This document shows positions 58,383-64,000 of a stretch of 64,000 nucleotides of DNA, in pieces. Below the pieces are notes generated by a model, which worked only from the letters and a program-made list of their open reading frames with translations, made no database searches and was not told the DNA's origin. The number at the start of each line of letters is the position of its first letter. The stretch's first letter is position 1. Origin of the DNA: Myxococcales bacterium (GTDB lineage: Bacteria > Myxococcota > Myxococcia > Myxococcales > Myxococcaceae); contig JAUXRI010000333.1 of assembly GCA_030681895.1 (NCBI GenBank), positions 62,001 through 126,000 of the forward strand, read 5' to 3'. Both the position numbers and the translations under genes were made by a program.

Positions 58383-59327
58383 TCACATCGCGACGAAGCG
58401 CAGCGGCGCGGGCATGAACGTCAGCACCGTCAACACGAAGCACACCGCGCACACCACCTTGCGGCTCGTCGACAGTGGCGCCGACTCGTCCTCGACTGGC
58501 GGGTGTTTGAACTTCACGACGAACGTCACCAACAGGAACCACACCAGCCACGACGTCGAGAACAACAACGCTGCGATGAGAATCGAGGCCGCCACCACCC
58601 GCCCCAGCGTCTCGGCCCGCGCACCGAACCACGCGTGGGTGAGGTGGCCTCCGTCGAGCTGACCGACCGGCAGCAGGTTCAGCATCGTCACCAGAAAGCC
58701 GAACCACGACGCGACGAGCACCGGGTGCGCGAACAGGTCGGTGCCCACCGGCAGGGGACCCTTCATCAGCCACTGCAGCGCGACGCCGAGCAGGTTGTCT
58801 CCGAACACCTGCACGACGTGGCCTTCCGGGGTCGCGTCAGAGAGCGAGCCGACGAGGTGCCACAACGAGAACTGGCCAGGGAAGGTGTCTCGCAGGTCAG
58901 GCGACGGGGCGACGCGCGAGAGCCACACGCCCGCGCACCAGAGGGGAACGCAGATCAGCAGGCCTCCCAACGGCCCCGCGGCGCCGATGTCGACGAGCGC
59001 GTCACGCGTCGGAATTCGGCCACGCAGCCGAATCACCGCGCCCATGGTGCCGAAGCCGAGCGGGAGCGGAATGAAGTACGGCCACGTCGAGTCGACGCCG
59101 TGGTGCCGCGCCATCAGGAAGTGGCCCATCTCGTGCGCAGTGAGAATCAACATCACCGACAGCGAGAACCAGAGACTGCCCCACGCCTGGTCGACCGGCG
59201 CCGTGCTCTCGACGCCTCCGCCTGACTGCGTGAAGAACGTCACGAACGTGCTGATGAACGTGGCGACGAACAACACCACGTGCAGCCACGGGCGATCGCG
59301 ACGTCTGGGTCCAGAGAGCTCACTCAC
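58383..59327 (-). CDS. M50-family site-2 protease-like protein
   Basis: 314 residues, about six membrane helices. The zinc site HEMGH lies in LSVMLILTAHEMGHFLMARHHGVDS, and the third ligand region is FLVTMLNLLPVGQLDGGHLTHA. GAAGPLGGLLICVPLW is also typical of M50. Family members cut transmembrane anti-sigma factors or other membrane proteins. No PDZ domain is seen. It is divergent from the small lipoprotein gene at 59493; its start is 12 bp from a TGACG/CGTCA dyad. Confidence 0.9.
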   Translation of the reverse strand: MSELSGPRRRDRPWLHVVLFVATFISTFVTFFTQSGGGVESTAPVDQAWGSLWFSLSVMLILTAHEMGHFLMARHHGVDSTWPYFIPLPLGFGTMGAVIRLRGRIPTRDALVDIGAAGPLGGLLICVPLWCAGVWLSRVAPSPDLRDTFPGQFSLWHLVGSLSDATPEGHVVQVFGDNLLGVALQWLMKGPLPVGTDLFAHPVLVASWFGFLVTMLNLLPVGQLDGGHLTHAWFGARAETLGRVVAASILIAALLFSTSWLVWFLLVTFVVKFKHPPVEDESAPLSTSRKVVCAVCFVLTVLTFMPAPLRFVAM

Positions 59328-59342
59328 CGCAGCGCGCTCGTG

Positions 59343-59354
59343 TGACGAACGTCA
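59343..59354. promoter_or_regulatory. TGACG-AA-CGTCA dyad
   Basis: A 12-bp dyad with 5-bp arms between the divergent M50 protease gene and the small lipoprotein gene, 19 bp before the TTGACA box. A possible operator for either gene. Confidence 0.35.
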
Positions 59355-59373
59355 ATCACTGTCCAGTCTCCCG

Positions 59374-59401
59374 TTGACACGTCAGCGTCGGCCGATAAGG
59401 T
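59374..59401 (+). promoter_or_regulatory. Sigma70-type promoter
   Basis: TTGACA at 59374-59379, 16 bases, then TAAGGT at 59396-59401. The -35 box is perfect and the -10 box acceptable. Transcription would start near 59408, about 85 bp before the small lipoprotein start. Confidence 0.6.
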
Positions 59402-59492
59402 CCGCGCGCTCGCTGGGAGGGGAAGAATCCCTGGCAGGCAGTCACAGCAGTCCACCACCTTGCGCATCTCTGCGCACTACGAGGAGTCACAC

Positions 59493-59840
59493 ATGAAGAA
59501 GGCGTTTCTGGCCCTGTCGCTCGCCGCTGCCGTTGGTTGCACGTCGGTCGAGTCTGCCACTGTTGCGGGCAATGAAGTTGTCGCCAACGGCGGCGAGGCT
59601 GTTGCCGTCATCCAGGCAAACAGCATCGGCATCACCCTCATCTTCCACATCATCGACATCGTGACGTCGGACCTCGACCAGGTCGTCAACAAGCTCCTCG
59701 TCGCGGAGGCCAAGGCCATGGGCGCGTCGAAGGTTGACCTCAAGGGCGCTGGCACGACCCCCCGCCACGGCATCTTCGCGCTCGCCGGCAACATCATCGG
59801 CGTGACGAACTCGTCGGCGATGGGCATCGCGGTCAAGTAA
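59493..59840 (+). CDS. Small lipoprotein of unknown function
   Basis: 115 residues from ATG 59493, with GAGGAG eight bases upstream. MKKAFLALSLAAAVGC is a textbook lipoprotein signal. The mature part is SVESATVAGNEVVANGGEAVAVIQANSIGITLIFHIIDIVTSDLDQ, a helix VVNKLLVAEAKAMGASKVDL and GIFALAGNIIGVTNSSAMGIAVK. The strand-helix-strand order and the AEAKAMGAS helix resemble small lipoproteins of Gram-negative bacteria and spirochaetes, but I cannot name the family. It has its own promoter and terminator, suggesting strong expression. Confidence 0.7.
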   Translation: MKKAFLALSLAAAVGCTSVESATVAGNEVVANGGEAVAVIQANSIGITLIFHIIDIVTSDLDQVVNKLLVAEAKAMGASKVDLKGAGTTPRHGIFALAGNIIGVTNSSAMGIAVK

Positions 59841-59861
59841 GTCGGTCCGCTGTCTGTTTCT

Positions 59862-59902
59862 CGAAGGGCTCGGTGGCTCCGCTTGGAGTACCGGGCCCTT
59901 CG
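59862..59902 (+). terminator. Long hairpin terminator
   Basis: CGAAGGGC (59862-59869) pairs with GCCCTTCG (59895-59902). Inside, CGGT with ACCG and CTCC with GGAG extend the stem, leaving a GCTT loop. It follows the small lipoprotein stop by 22 bp and is followed by ATTTCT. The next gene starts 17 bp later, so read-through control is possible. Confidence 0.75.
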
Positions 59903-59919
59903 GCATTTCTGGAGGTCGC

Positions 59920-60708
59920 GTGTCGCTGCGAACGAGTCTGATGTTGAGCGTGCTGCTCCTGGGCTGCCCGAAGGAGCCGGCCAGGGCGCCCGAGAACCTC
60001 GCGTCTGAAGCCCGCCGCGCGCTGGCGGAACGCGACAAGCGCCTCACCAGCTACCTGGTCGAGGCGTCCACCACGCAGGGCGACCAGACGGCCACGCACA
60101 CCTTCGTCGCGCGCGCGCCCAACCGCGTGAAGGGCTCGCTGCTCACGCCGACGCCGATGACGCTCGCGTTCGATGGGACTCGCTTCTTCAAGCTGTCGCC
60201 CGCCGAGAAGAAGCTCGAGGCCTTCGAGCTGAAGCTGCCCGCCGAGAAGGCGGCGCTGTTCCTGACGACCCAGTTTTCGCCGTTCGTTCCTGAGGGCTAC
60301 CGAACACCGCTGGTGCCCTCGAAGGGCGTGACGGCGACGAAGGTGGCGCACCCGAAGGGCCCCGAGGCGTTCGAGCTCGTCGTCTCGACGCCCGACGAGG
60401 CCGGCAAGCCCATCACCGTCACGTACGTGCTGCGGTTTCCCGGCGGCGACTTCCTCAGCAAGAAGACGCAGGCTGGTGGGGTGACCTCGGAGCTCGTCGT
60501 CGAAGCCGAGCACTGTGACGTGAAGCTCTCGCTGTGCGTGCCGAAGGTCGTCGTGCAGCGCGAGAACGGCGCGGAGCTCGGCCGGACGACCTTCACCCGC
60601 ATCGAGCTTTCGCCTGAGGTGCCGAACGACGCGTTCTCGTTGACGGCGCCCGAGGGCTACACGTTCGAGAAGCACGAGCTCGTCGAGTCGGCGGCTCCGG
60701 CGAACTGA
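59920..60708 (+). CDS. LolA-like outer-membrane lipoprotein
   Basis: 262 residues from GTG 59920 with GGAGGT three bases upstream. The signal SLMLSVLLLGC is a lipobox. The mature part has the half-barrel pattern of LolA/LolB-like proteins: KRLTSYLVEASTTQGDQTATHTFVARAPNRVKGSLL, MTLAFDGTRFFKLSPAEKKLEAFEL, ELVVSTPDEAGKPITVTYVLRFPGGDFLSKKT and AFSLTAPEGYTFEK. This fold binds lipoprotein acyl chains or other lipids. It may be co-transcribed with the FHA gene 3 bp downstream. Confidence 0.65.
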   Translation: MSLRTSLMLSVLLLGCPKEPARAPENLASEARRALAERDKRLTSYLVEASTTQGDQTATHTFVARAPNRVKGSLLTPTPMTLAFDGTRFFKLSPAEKKLEAFELKLPAEKAALFLTTQFSPFVPEGYRTPLVPSKGVTATKVAHPKGPEAFELVVSTPDEAGKPITVTYVLRFPGGDFLSKKTQAGGVTSELVVEAEHCDVKLSLCVPKVVVQRENGAELGRTTFTRIELSPEVPNDAFSLTAPEGYTFEKHELVESAAPAN

Positions 60709-60711
60709 ACC

Positions 60712-61218
60712 ATGTTCACCGTTCGTGAACTGAAGGCGCTCGCGACCCGGCTCGACGCGGTGGCGTTCGAGCGGCAGCTTGGACCGTTCGTGCTGGTGGA
60801 GCGGCCCTTCAAGAAGGAGCGCCCTTCAGGCTCGCTCGACGTGAACCCGAAGGCGACGCGGCCGCTCAAGAGCGGGAGGCCGCAGAAGGGCGTGCTCGAC
60901 TTCGACGACCTGTGGGTCGCGACGCTCCCGCCGCTGCGCGAGGAGGACGAATTCATCATCGGCCGCACCGCCGACTGCGACGTGATGCTCGACGAGGGCA
61001 CGGTGTCCAAGCACCACGCGTGCATCCGGTGGAAGCGCAAACGCGCTGAGCTCGAGGACCTGGGCTCGCGCAACGGCACGCTGCTCAATGGCGCACGGCT
61101 GCGGCCGGGCACGGCGCTGTCGCTGAAGGACAACGACGCGCTCGACTTCGGTGGGGTGCGGGTGTTGTTCCTCGAGGTGTCGACGCTGCGGAAGCGCATG
61201 CGGCCCGGTGGTGAGTGA
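60712..61218 (+). CDS. FHA domain protein
   Basis: 168 residues. The FHA core is clear: EEDEFIIGRTADCDVMLDEGTVSKHHACIRW (Arg and Ser for phosphothreonine binding) and AELEDLGSRNGTLLNGARL (Asn). The N-terminal ~70 residues are basic (RPFKKERPSGSLDVNPKATRPLKSGRPQ) and probably disordered. FHA domains read Ser/Thr kinase signals, which abound in myxobacteria, but no kinase gene is near. It ends 3 bp after the LolA-like gene and is followed by 263 bp with a tandem TGAGTCGGGAA word but no gene. Confidence 0.9.
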   Translation: MFTVRELKALATRLDAVAFERQLGPFVLVERPFKKERPSGSLDVNPKATRPLKSGRPQKGVLDFDDLWVATLPPLREEDEFIIGRTADCDVMLDEGTVSKHHACIRWKRKRAELEDLGSRNGTLLNGARLRPGTALSLKDNDALDFGGVRVLFLEVSTLRKRMRPGGE

Positions 61219-61481
61219 GTCGGGAATCAGGCCCGGCGCCGACTGAGTCGGGAAACACAGCTGATCAGTCTTCGCGCCGCGCACGCCAGACGTCGAGCAG
61301 CAGCACGTCTGCGCCGACCAGCCCCGCGGGCGTGTCTGCTGTCTCGAGCTCTTTCCTCCCGCGGTTTCGGCCCGCTCCGCAGCCACCTCTCTGGGCCCAC
61401 ACACTCCGGCTCGGCACTCGACCCTTCGCCCCGTTTCCTGCTTTGGTCTTATTTCTGTCTCAGCTGAACGAGGGCATCGAC
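61219..61481. other. 263 bp without a gene
   Basis: Holds two copies of GAGTCGGGAA about 33 bases apart and, near 61440, a T-rich stretch (TTTGGTCTTATTTCTGTC) unusual for this genome, which may include the promoter of the gene at 61482. No reading frame looks coding. Confidence 0.4.
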
Positions 61482-61814
61482 ATGGCGAACGTGAAAACGA
61501 CCTTCTTCATCGGCTTCGTAGGCGGGCTCGTTGGCTATGCGTGCGGAGCGGCCTTCACCCCGACTCGCGCCGTCGCCCAGCAGGTCACCTCCCAGGACGC
61601 CGGGCCTCCGGACCAGACCAACGTGACGATCGTCGACGCCGGCAGTGCACCGGTGCAAGCAGGTCCTCTACCGGCCTGTCGGCAATGGGAGGTCAAGGTC
61701 GACTCGAGGGCGACCTACTCCACCGCTGGTTCCGTGCTGATGGACGAAGGCTGGGAGCCTTTCGCCTACGCCTACGGAGGAGGCAACATCGTGCTGCGCC
61801 GGTGCGTCCGCTGA
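61482..61814 (+). CDS. Small secreted or membrane-anchored protein, unknown function
   Basis: 110 residues from ATG 61482. One hydrophobic segment (FFIGFVGGLVGYACGAAF) then AVAQQVTSQDAGPPDQT, an Ala-rich site where a signal peptidase could cut. The rest has one Cys pair (PACRQWEVKV...LRRCVR) and the strand QWEVKVDSRATYSTAGSVLMDEGWEPFAYAYGG, similar to small DUF4177-like domains (a strand, a loop and GWEPF/Y). Function unknown. Confidence 0.6.
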   Translation: MANVKTTFFIGFVGGLVGYACGAAFTPTRAVAQQVTSQDAGPPDQTNVTIVDAGSAPVQAGPLPACRQWEVKVDSRATYSTAGSVLMDEGWEPFAYAYGGGNIVLRRCVR

Positions 61815-61947
61815 CCTTCCCCGTCAGTCTCGCTCGCCTCGTACTCATCTTCAGGCCACGGAGCTTCGAGGTCCGCGTCGTCTCCCGTTTGGATGGCGAC
61901 CGGGTGCTCGTTCTCCATGTCAGGCGCTCGGAACAGCGGCTGCGGCC

Positions 61948-62994
61948 TCACGTCTTCATGCGCAGGCGGTGCTCGTCCACGCCTTCCGGCGGCGCCTCTT
62001 TCGCTGCGGCCTGCTTCATCAGCCGCGTCACCTGCGGGCCCAGCACGTCGAGCTCCGTCGAGGTGTAGCGCTCGCCGCCGAACCGCTTCACCTGCTCGGT
62101 CTGCTTCTTCAGCATCACTGCGTCTTGCGCGAAGATCTGCCCTGCAATCGGCGCGACGAACGGCTTCACCAACCACGCCGGCAGCGGCAGCTTGAACGTC
62201 ACCACCACGAACACCCGCGTCTCGGTGTCCGTCACCGGCGTGAGCGCGCTCGTCGCCATCAGGTGGCTCTTCGTGCCCAGCCGGTACTCGACCTGCGCGA
62301 TGGACGGCAGCAGGAAGCGGTCGGTGTGCTCGGTCACGCCACCACCGGGAGCCAGCAGCCTCCCGACGAGCCCCTTTGGCGCCGGCTCTCCGATGAACTC
62401 GGCCTCCGCGAAGGTGCCGTGACGCCGCACCACCACGTCGATGACGTTCGACTTCTGCGCGGTGCGGAAGAGGCCGCCATGCAGGTACGCCGTGTGCGGC
62501 ACGTCGAGGGTGTTCTCCACGACGGCATGCACCGACGCCGCCACGAGGAACTCCCGCACCACGCTCGAGTACGGCGCCTCGTCGAAGTGCGGGAACACGA
62601 ACGGCCGGCTCGACGCTTCGACGTTCGGCGTCGTGTACACCCACACGAAGCCCTGCTGCTCCACGCACGCGAACGTCTCGGCGCAGCGGGAGCGCAGCGA
62701 CACCTCACCATCGACCAGCCCCGGCACCGCCGTGCACGCGCCCTTCGAGTCGAACCGCCACCCGTGGTACTGGCACTGCAACTCACCCTTCACCACCGTG
62801 CCCATCGACAGCGGCACGTTGCGATGCGGGCAGCGGTCGGAGAACGCGGCGGGCACTCCATCGCGGCCCCGGAAGAGCACCAGCGGCCGGCCTTGAATCG
62901 TCACCGCCAGCGGCGCCGCGCGTAACGTTTTCGAGCGCGCCGCCACGTACCAGACGTCGGGCAACGTCAATCCCGGTGGGGGCACTGCGCTCAT
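61948..62994 (-). CDS. Rieske 2Fe-2S oxygenase (PaO/aromatic-ring type)
   Basis: 348 residues from ATG 62994 (MSAVPPPGLTLPDVWYVAA). The Rieske site is SDRCPHRNVPLSMGTVVKGELQCQYHGWRFDSKG. The mononuclear iron site is VHAVVENTLDVPHTAYLHGG (Asn-Asp-His-His). The C-terminal half is the substrate domain, with a final helical part. This layout suits oxygenases of the pheophorbide/choline-type family; the substrate is unknown. It is divergent from a receiver-domain gene, with a TCCGGC/GCCGGA dyad in the gap. Confidence 0.92.
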   Translation of the reverse strand: MSAVPPPGLTLPDVWYVAARSKTLRAAPLAVTIQGRPLVLFRGRDGVPAAFSDRCPHRNVPLSMGTVVKGELQCQYHGWRFDSKGACTAVPGLVDGEVSLRSRCAETFACVEQQGFVWVYTTPNVEASSRPFVFPHFDEAPYSSVVREFLVAASVHAVVENTLDVPHTAYLHGGLFRTAQKSNVIDVVVRRHGTFAEAEFIGEPAPKGLVGRLLAPGGGVTEHTDRFLLPSIAQVEYRLGTKSHLMATSALTPVTDTETRVFVVVTFKLPLPAWLVKPFVAPIAGQIFAQDAVMLKKQTEQVKRFGGERYTSTELDVLGPQVTRLMKQAAAKEAPPEGVDEHRLRMKT

Positions 62995-63039
62995 GCACAC
63001 ACTGTAACCCCGCGCCGCCGACGATGAGGTGATCAGAAA

Positions 63040-63057
63040 TCCGGCCGCGACGCCGGA
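63040..63057. promoter_or_regulatory. TCCGGC/GCCGGA inverted repeat
   Basis: Perfect 6-bp arms with a 6-base loop in the 129-bp gap between the divergent Rieske and receiver genes. A possible operator. Confidence 0.35.
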
Positions 63058-63123
63058 CGTTTCGGGAGCCGCCCTTTCACGCAGGGCGTACGGGTTGGTA
63101 AGACGCAGGTGGGGGTGGAACCG

Positions 63124-63666
63124 ATGGCTGAGACCGACGGCAGGCCGGTGGTCGTGTACGTCGAGGACGACGCCGACACCTTCAAGATCGCGGCGCTGAG
63201 GCTTCAATCGAAGTACCGCCTGCGGTGGGCCCAGAACGATCGCGAGGCCATCGACCTGATCGACTTCCACCAGCGCGGTCTCCACGCGGTGCTGATGGAC
63301 ATCGAGCTTCGCGGCTCGGCCCTCGACGGCCTCGACCTGGTTCGCCTGCTGCGCGGCCTGCCACTGCGACGCTCGGGAGATCAGCCCCATGAGCCGTTCC
63401 CTGACTACGCCCAGAAGATGCCCCGGCTGCCCAACGTGCCGGTCATCGTGCTGACGGCGTACACCGCCCGGTACTCCGAGGACGACGCGCACGCGGTCGG
63501 CGCCACGCACTTCGCCACCAAGCCCATCGACTTCACGCGCCTGAACCTCGCGCTCGCGCAGGCGAACATCGCGGCGGTCATGCGGCGACTCGAGACCCTC
63601 ACCGGCCCGGCACAGCCCGCGGCGACTGCGATGCCGCCGCCCCCCGACGGAAACGAGAAGCGCTGA
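63124..63666 (+). CDS. Single-domain response regulator with extended loop
   Basis: 180 residues from ATG 63124 with GGTGG eight bases upstream; a GTG at 63109 is also open. The receiver shows VVVYVEDDADTFKIAALRL, the phospho-acceptor Asp in AVLMDIELRG, VIVLTAYTARYSEDDAH and the conserved Lys in FATKPID. Between strands 3 and 4 is an insertion of about 30 residues (RGLPLRRSGDQPHEPFPDYAQKMPRLPN) not usual in receivers. The C-terminal tail is Pro-rich. A sensor-like gene starts 80 bp downstream. Confidence 0.85.
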   Translation: MAETDGRPVVVYVEDDADTFKIAALRLQSKYRLRWAQNDREAIDLIDFHQRGLHAVLMDIELRGSALDGLDLVRLLRGLPLRRSGDQPHEPFPDYAQKMPRLPNVPVIVLTAYTARYSEDDAHAVGATHFATKPIDFTRLNLALAQANIAAVMRRLETLTGPAQPAATAMPPPPDGNEKR

Positions 63667-63677
63667 CGTTCCATTGA

Positions 63678-63692
63678 GGGCGGAGCCCGCCC
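63678..63692. terminator. GGGCGG/CCGCCC hairpin
   Basis: Perfect 6-bp arms around AGC, 11 bp after the response-regulator stop. A compact terminator-like stem without a T-run. Confidence 0.45.
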
Positions 63693-63746
63693 ACCACCGG
63701 CACCTTGGGACTTGTGCAGCCCCCGAAAGATGGGACGCTCCCGCGC

Positions 63747-64000
63747 ATGGGTTCGCTCTGGGCCAGGTTGTCGCTGCGGGTGCAGGCCGCCATCGCCGTC
63801 GTGGTGCCGTGCGTCCTCGTCGCCCTCTTCGCGTCCATCTACTTCCCCTCACGCCTCAACCAGCAGGCCGGCGACGCGCTCGAGAGTCAGTCCATCGCGC
63901 TCGCCCAGCTCGCCGCCACCAATGCCGCGCCCACCGTCCGGTTGATCAGCGACGGCCTCGCTCAAGCCGACGAGCTCGCGAGCCTCTTCAAGGGCCTGCG
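63747..64000 (+). CDS. Membrane sensor protein (partial, 3' end outside window)
   Basis: Open for 84 codons from ATG 63747 to the window edge. The start GSLWARLSLRVQAAIAVVVP then CVLVALFASIYFP is a short cytoplasmic lead and one membrane helix, followed by a periplasmic helix (SRLNQQAGDALESQSIALAQ then LAATNAAPTVRLIS). This is the usual N-terminus of histidine kinases, chemoreceptors or diguanylate cyclases in this phylum. It lies 80 bp after a response-regulator gene, so a kinase partner is the best guess. Confidence 0.6.
   Translation, partial: MGSLWARLSLRVQAAIAVVVPCVLVALFASIYFPSRLNQQAGDALESQSIALAQLAATNAAPTVRLISDGLAQADELASLFKGL

Noticed and set aside
61948-63852. Long minus-strand frame extending the Rieske protein upstream to 634 residues
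   Set aside because: The Rieske family starts near MSAVPPPGLTLPDVWY. The extension lies antisense to the receiver gene and is Arg/Gly-rich.
1-64000. tRNA, rRNA, CRISPR arrays, insertion sequences or phage genes
   Set aside because: Looked for conserved cores, regular repeats and transposase or integrase motifs; none seen. The repeats found are short and gene-derived or hairpin-like.
1-64000. Apparent frequency of TGATCA after stop codons
   Set aside because: Several genes end TGATCA, but TGA stops followed by TCA are expected fairly often, and there is no count to show excess.

Overview
This is a chromosomal window of about 64 kb with very high GC content. The gene repertoire points to a myxobacterium or close relative (Myxococcota). 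The grounds are many secreted lipoproteins of unknown function, Asp-Ala-Gly-rich linkers after a lipobox, multi-domain two-component proteins, FHA and Sel1-repeat proteins, a RedB-type thioredoxin-like protein, a COQ4-like protein and a ceramidase-like membrane protein. The phylum call is inference; no rRNA or other marker gene is present. I saw no tRNA, rRNA, CRISPR array, transposase or integrase.

Layout. 0-4 kb: a cut-off metal-receptor type binding protein, a methyltransferase, a hybrid histidine kinase and a STAS-like protein. 4.1-9.0 kb: four translationally coupled signalling genes (RedB-like thioredoxin, membrane PAS kinase, receiver-HDOD protein, receiver with a degenerate HD-GYP domain) behind a perfect 20-bp palindrome. 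9-13 kb: a lysophospholipase-like gene broken by one in-frame TAG, a PrsW-type protease and a glycerophosphodiesterase lipoprotein. 13.1-15.7 kb: an ergothioneine operon, egtB-egtD plus a DUF427 gene. 15.7-17.9 kb: a lower-GC two-gene segment between two 92-bp direct repeats, which splits the egt operon from the membrane-protein gene that once followed it.

18-33 kb: mostly minus-strand housekeeping and envelope genes (B12-binding radical SAM enzyme, ParE/Phd toxin-antitoxin pair, a UshA-like protein lacking its metal ligands, quinone oxidoreductase, acetyltransferase, COQ4-like, Asp-box propeller). 33-42 kb: OmpA-family, DUF4403, Sel1-repeat and beta-helix envelope proteins, a peptidoglycan-binding/CHAP-like hydrolase and a class V aminotransferase whose 3' end has been copied twice downstream. 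42.9-52.4 kb: secreted proteins including a HExxH protein, DUF2330, a ceramidase-like/fatty-acid hydroxylase convergent pair, a GST, and a LysR/NmrA divergent pair. 52.5-64 kb: a cystathionine-synthase-like enzyme surrounded by three copies of a hairpin repeat, a GHL10 glycosidase lipoprotein, RNase H, an M50 protease, small lipoproteins with a clear promoter and terminator, an FHA protein, a Rieske oxygenase and more signalling genes.

The recurring theme is partial gene duplication and decay. Five places hold recognisable fragments of neighbouring genes (DUF427, the membrane protein, DUF4403, the aminotransferase, an ArsR-like helix). Tight coupling by 4-bp ATGA/GTGA overlaps is common and supports most start choices given below.
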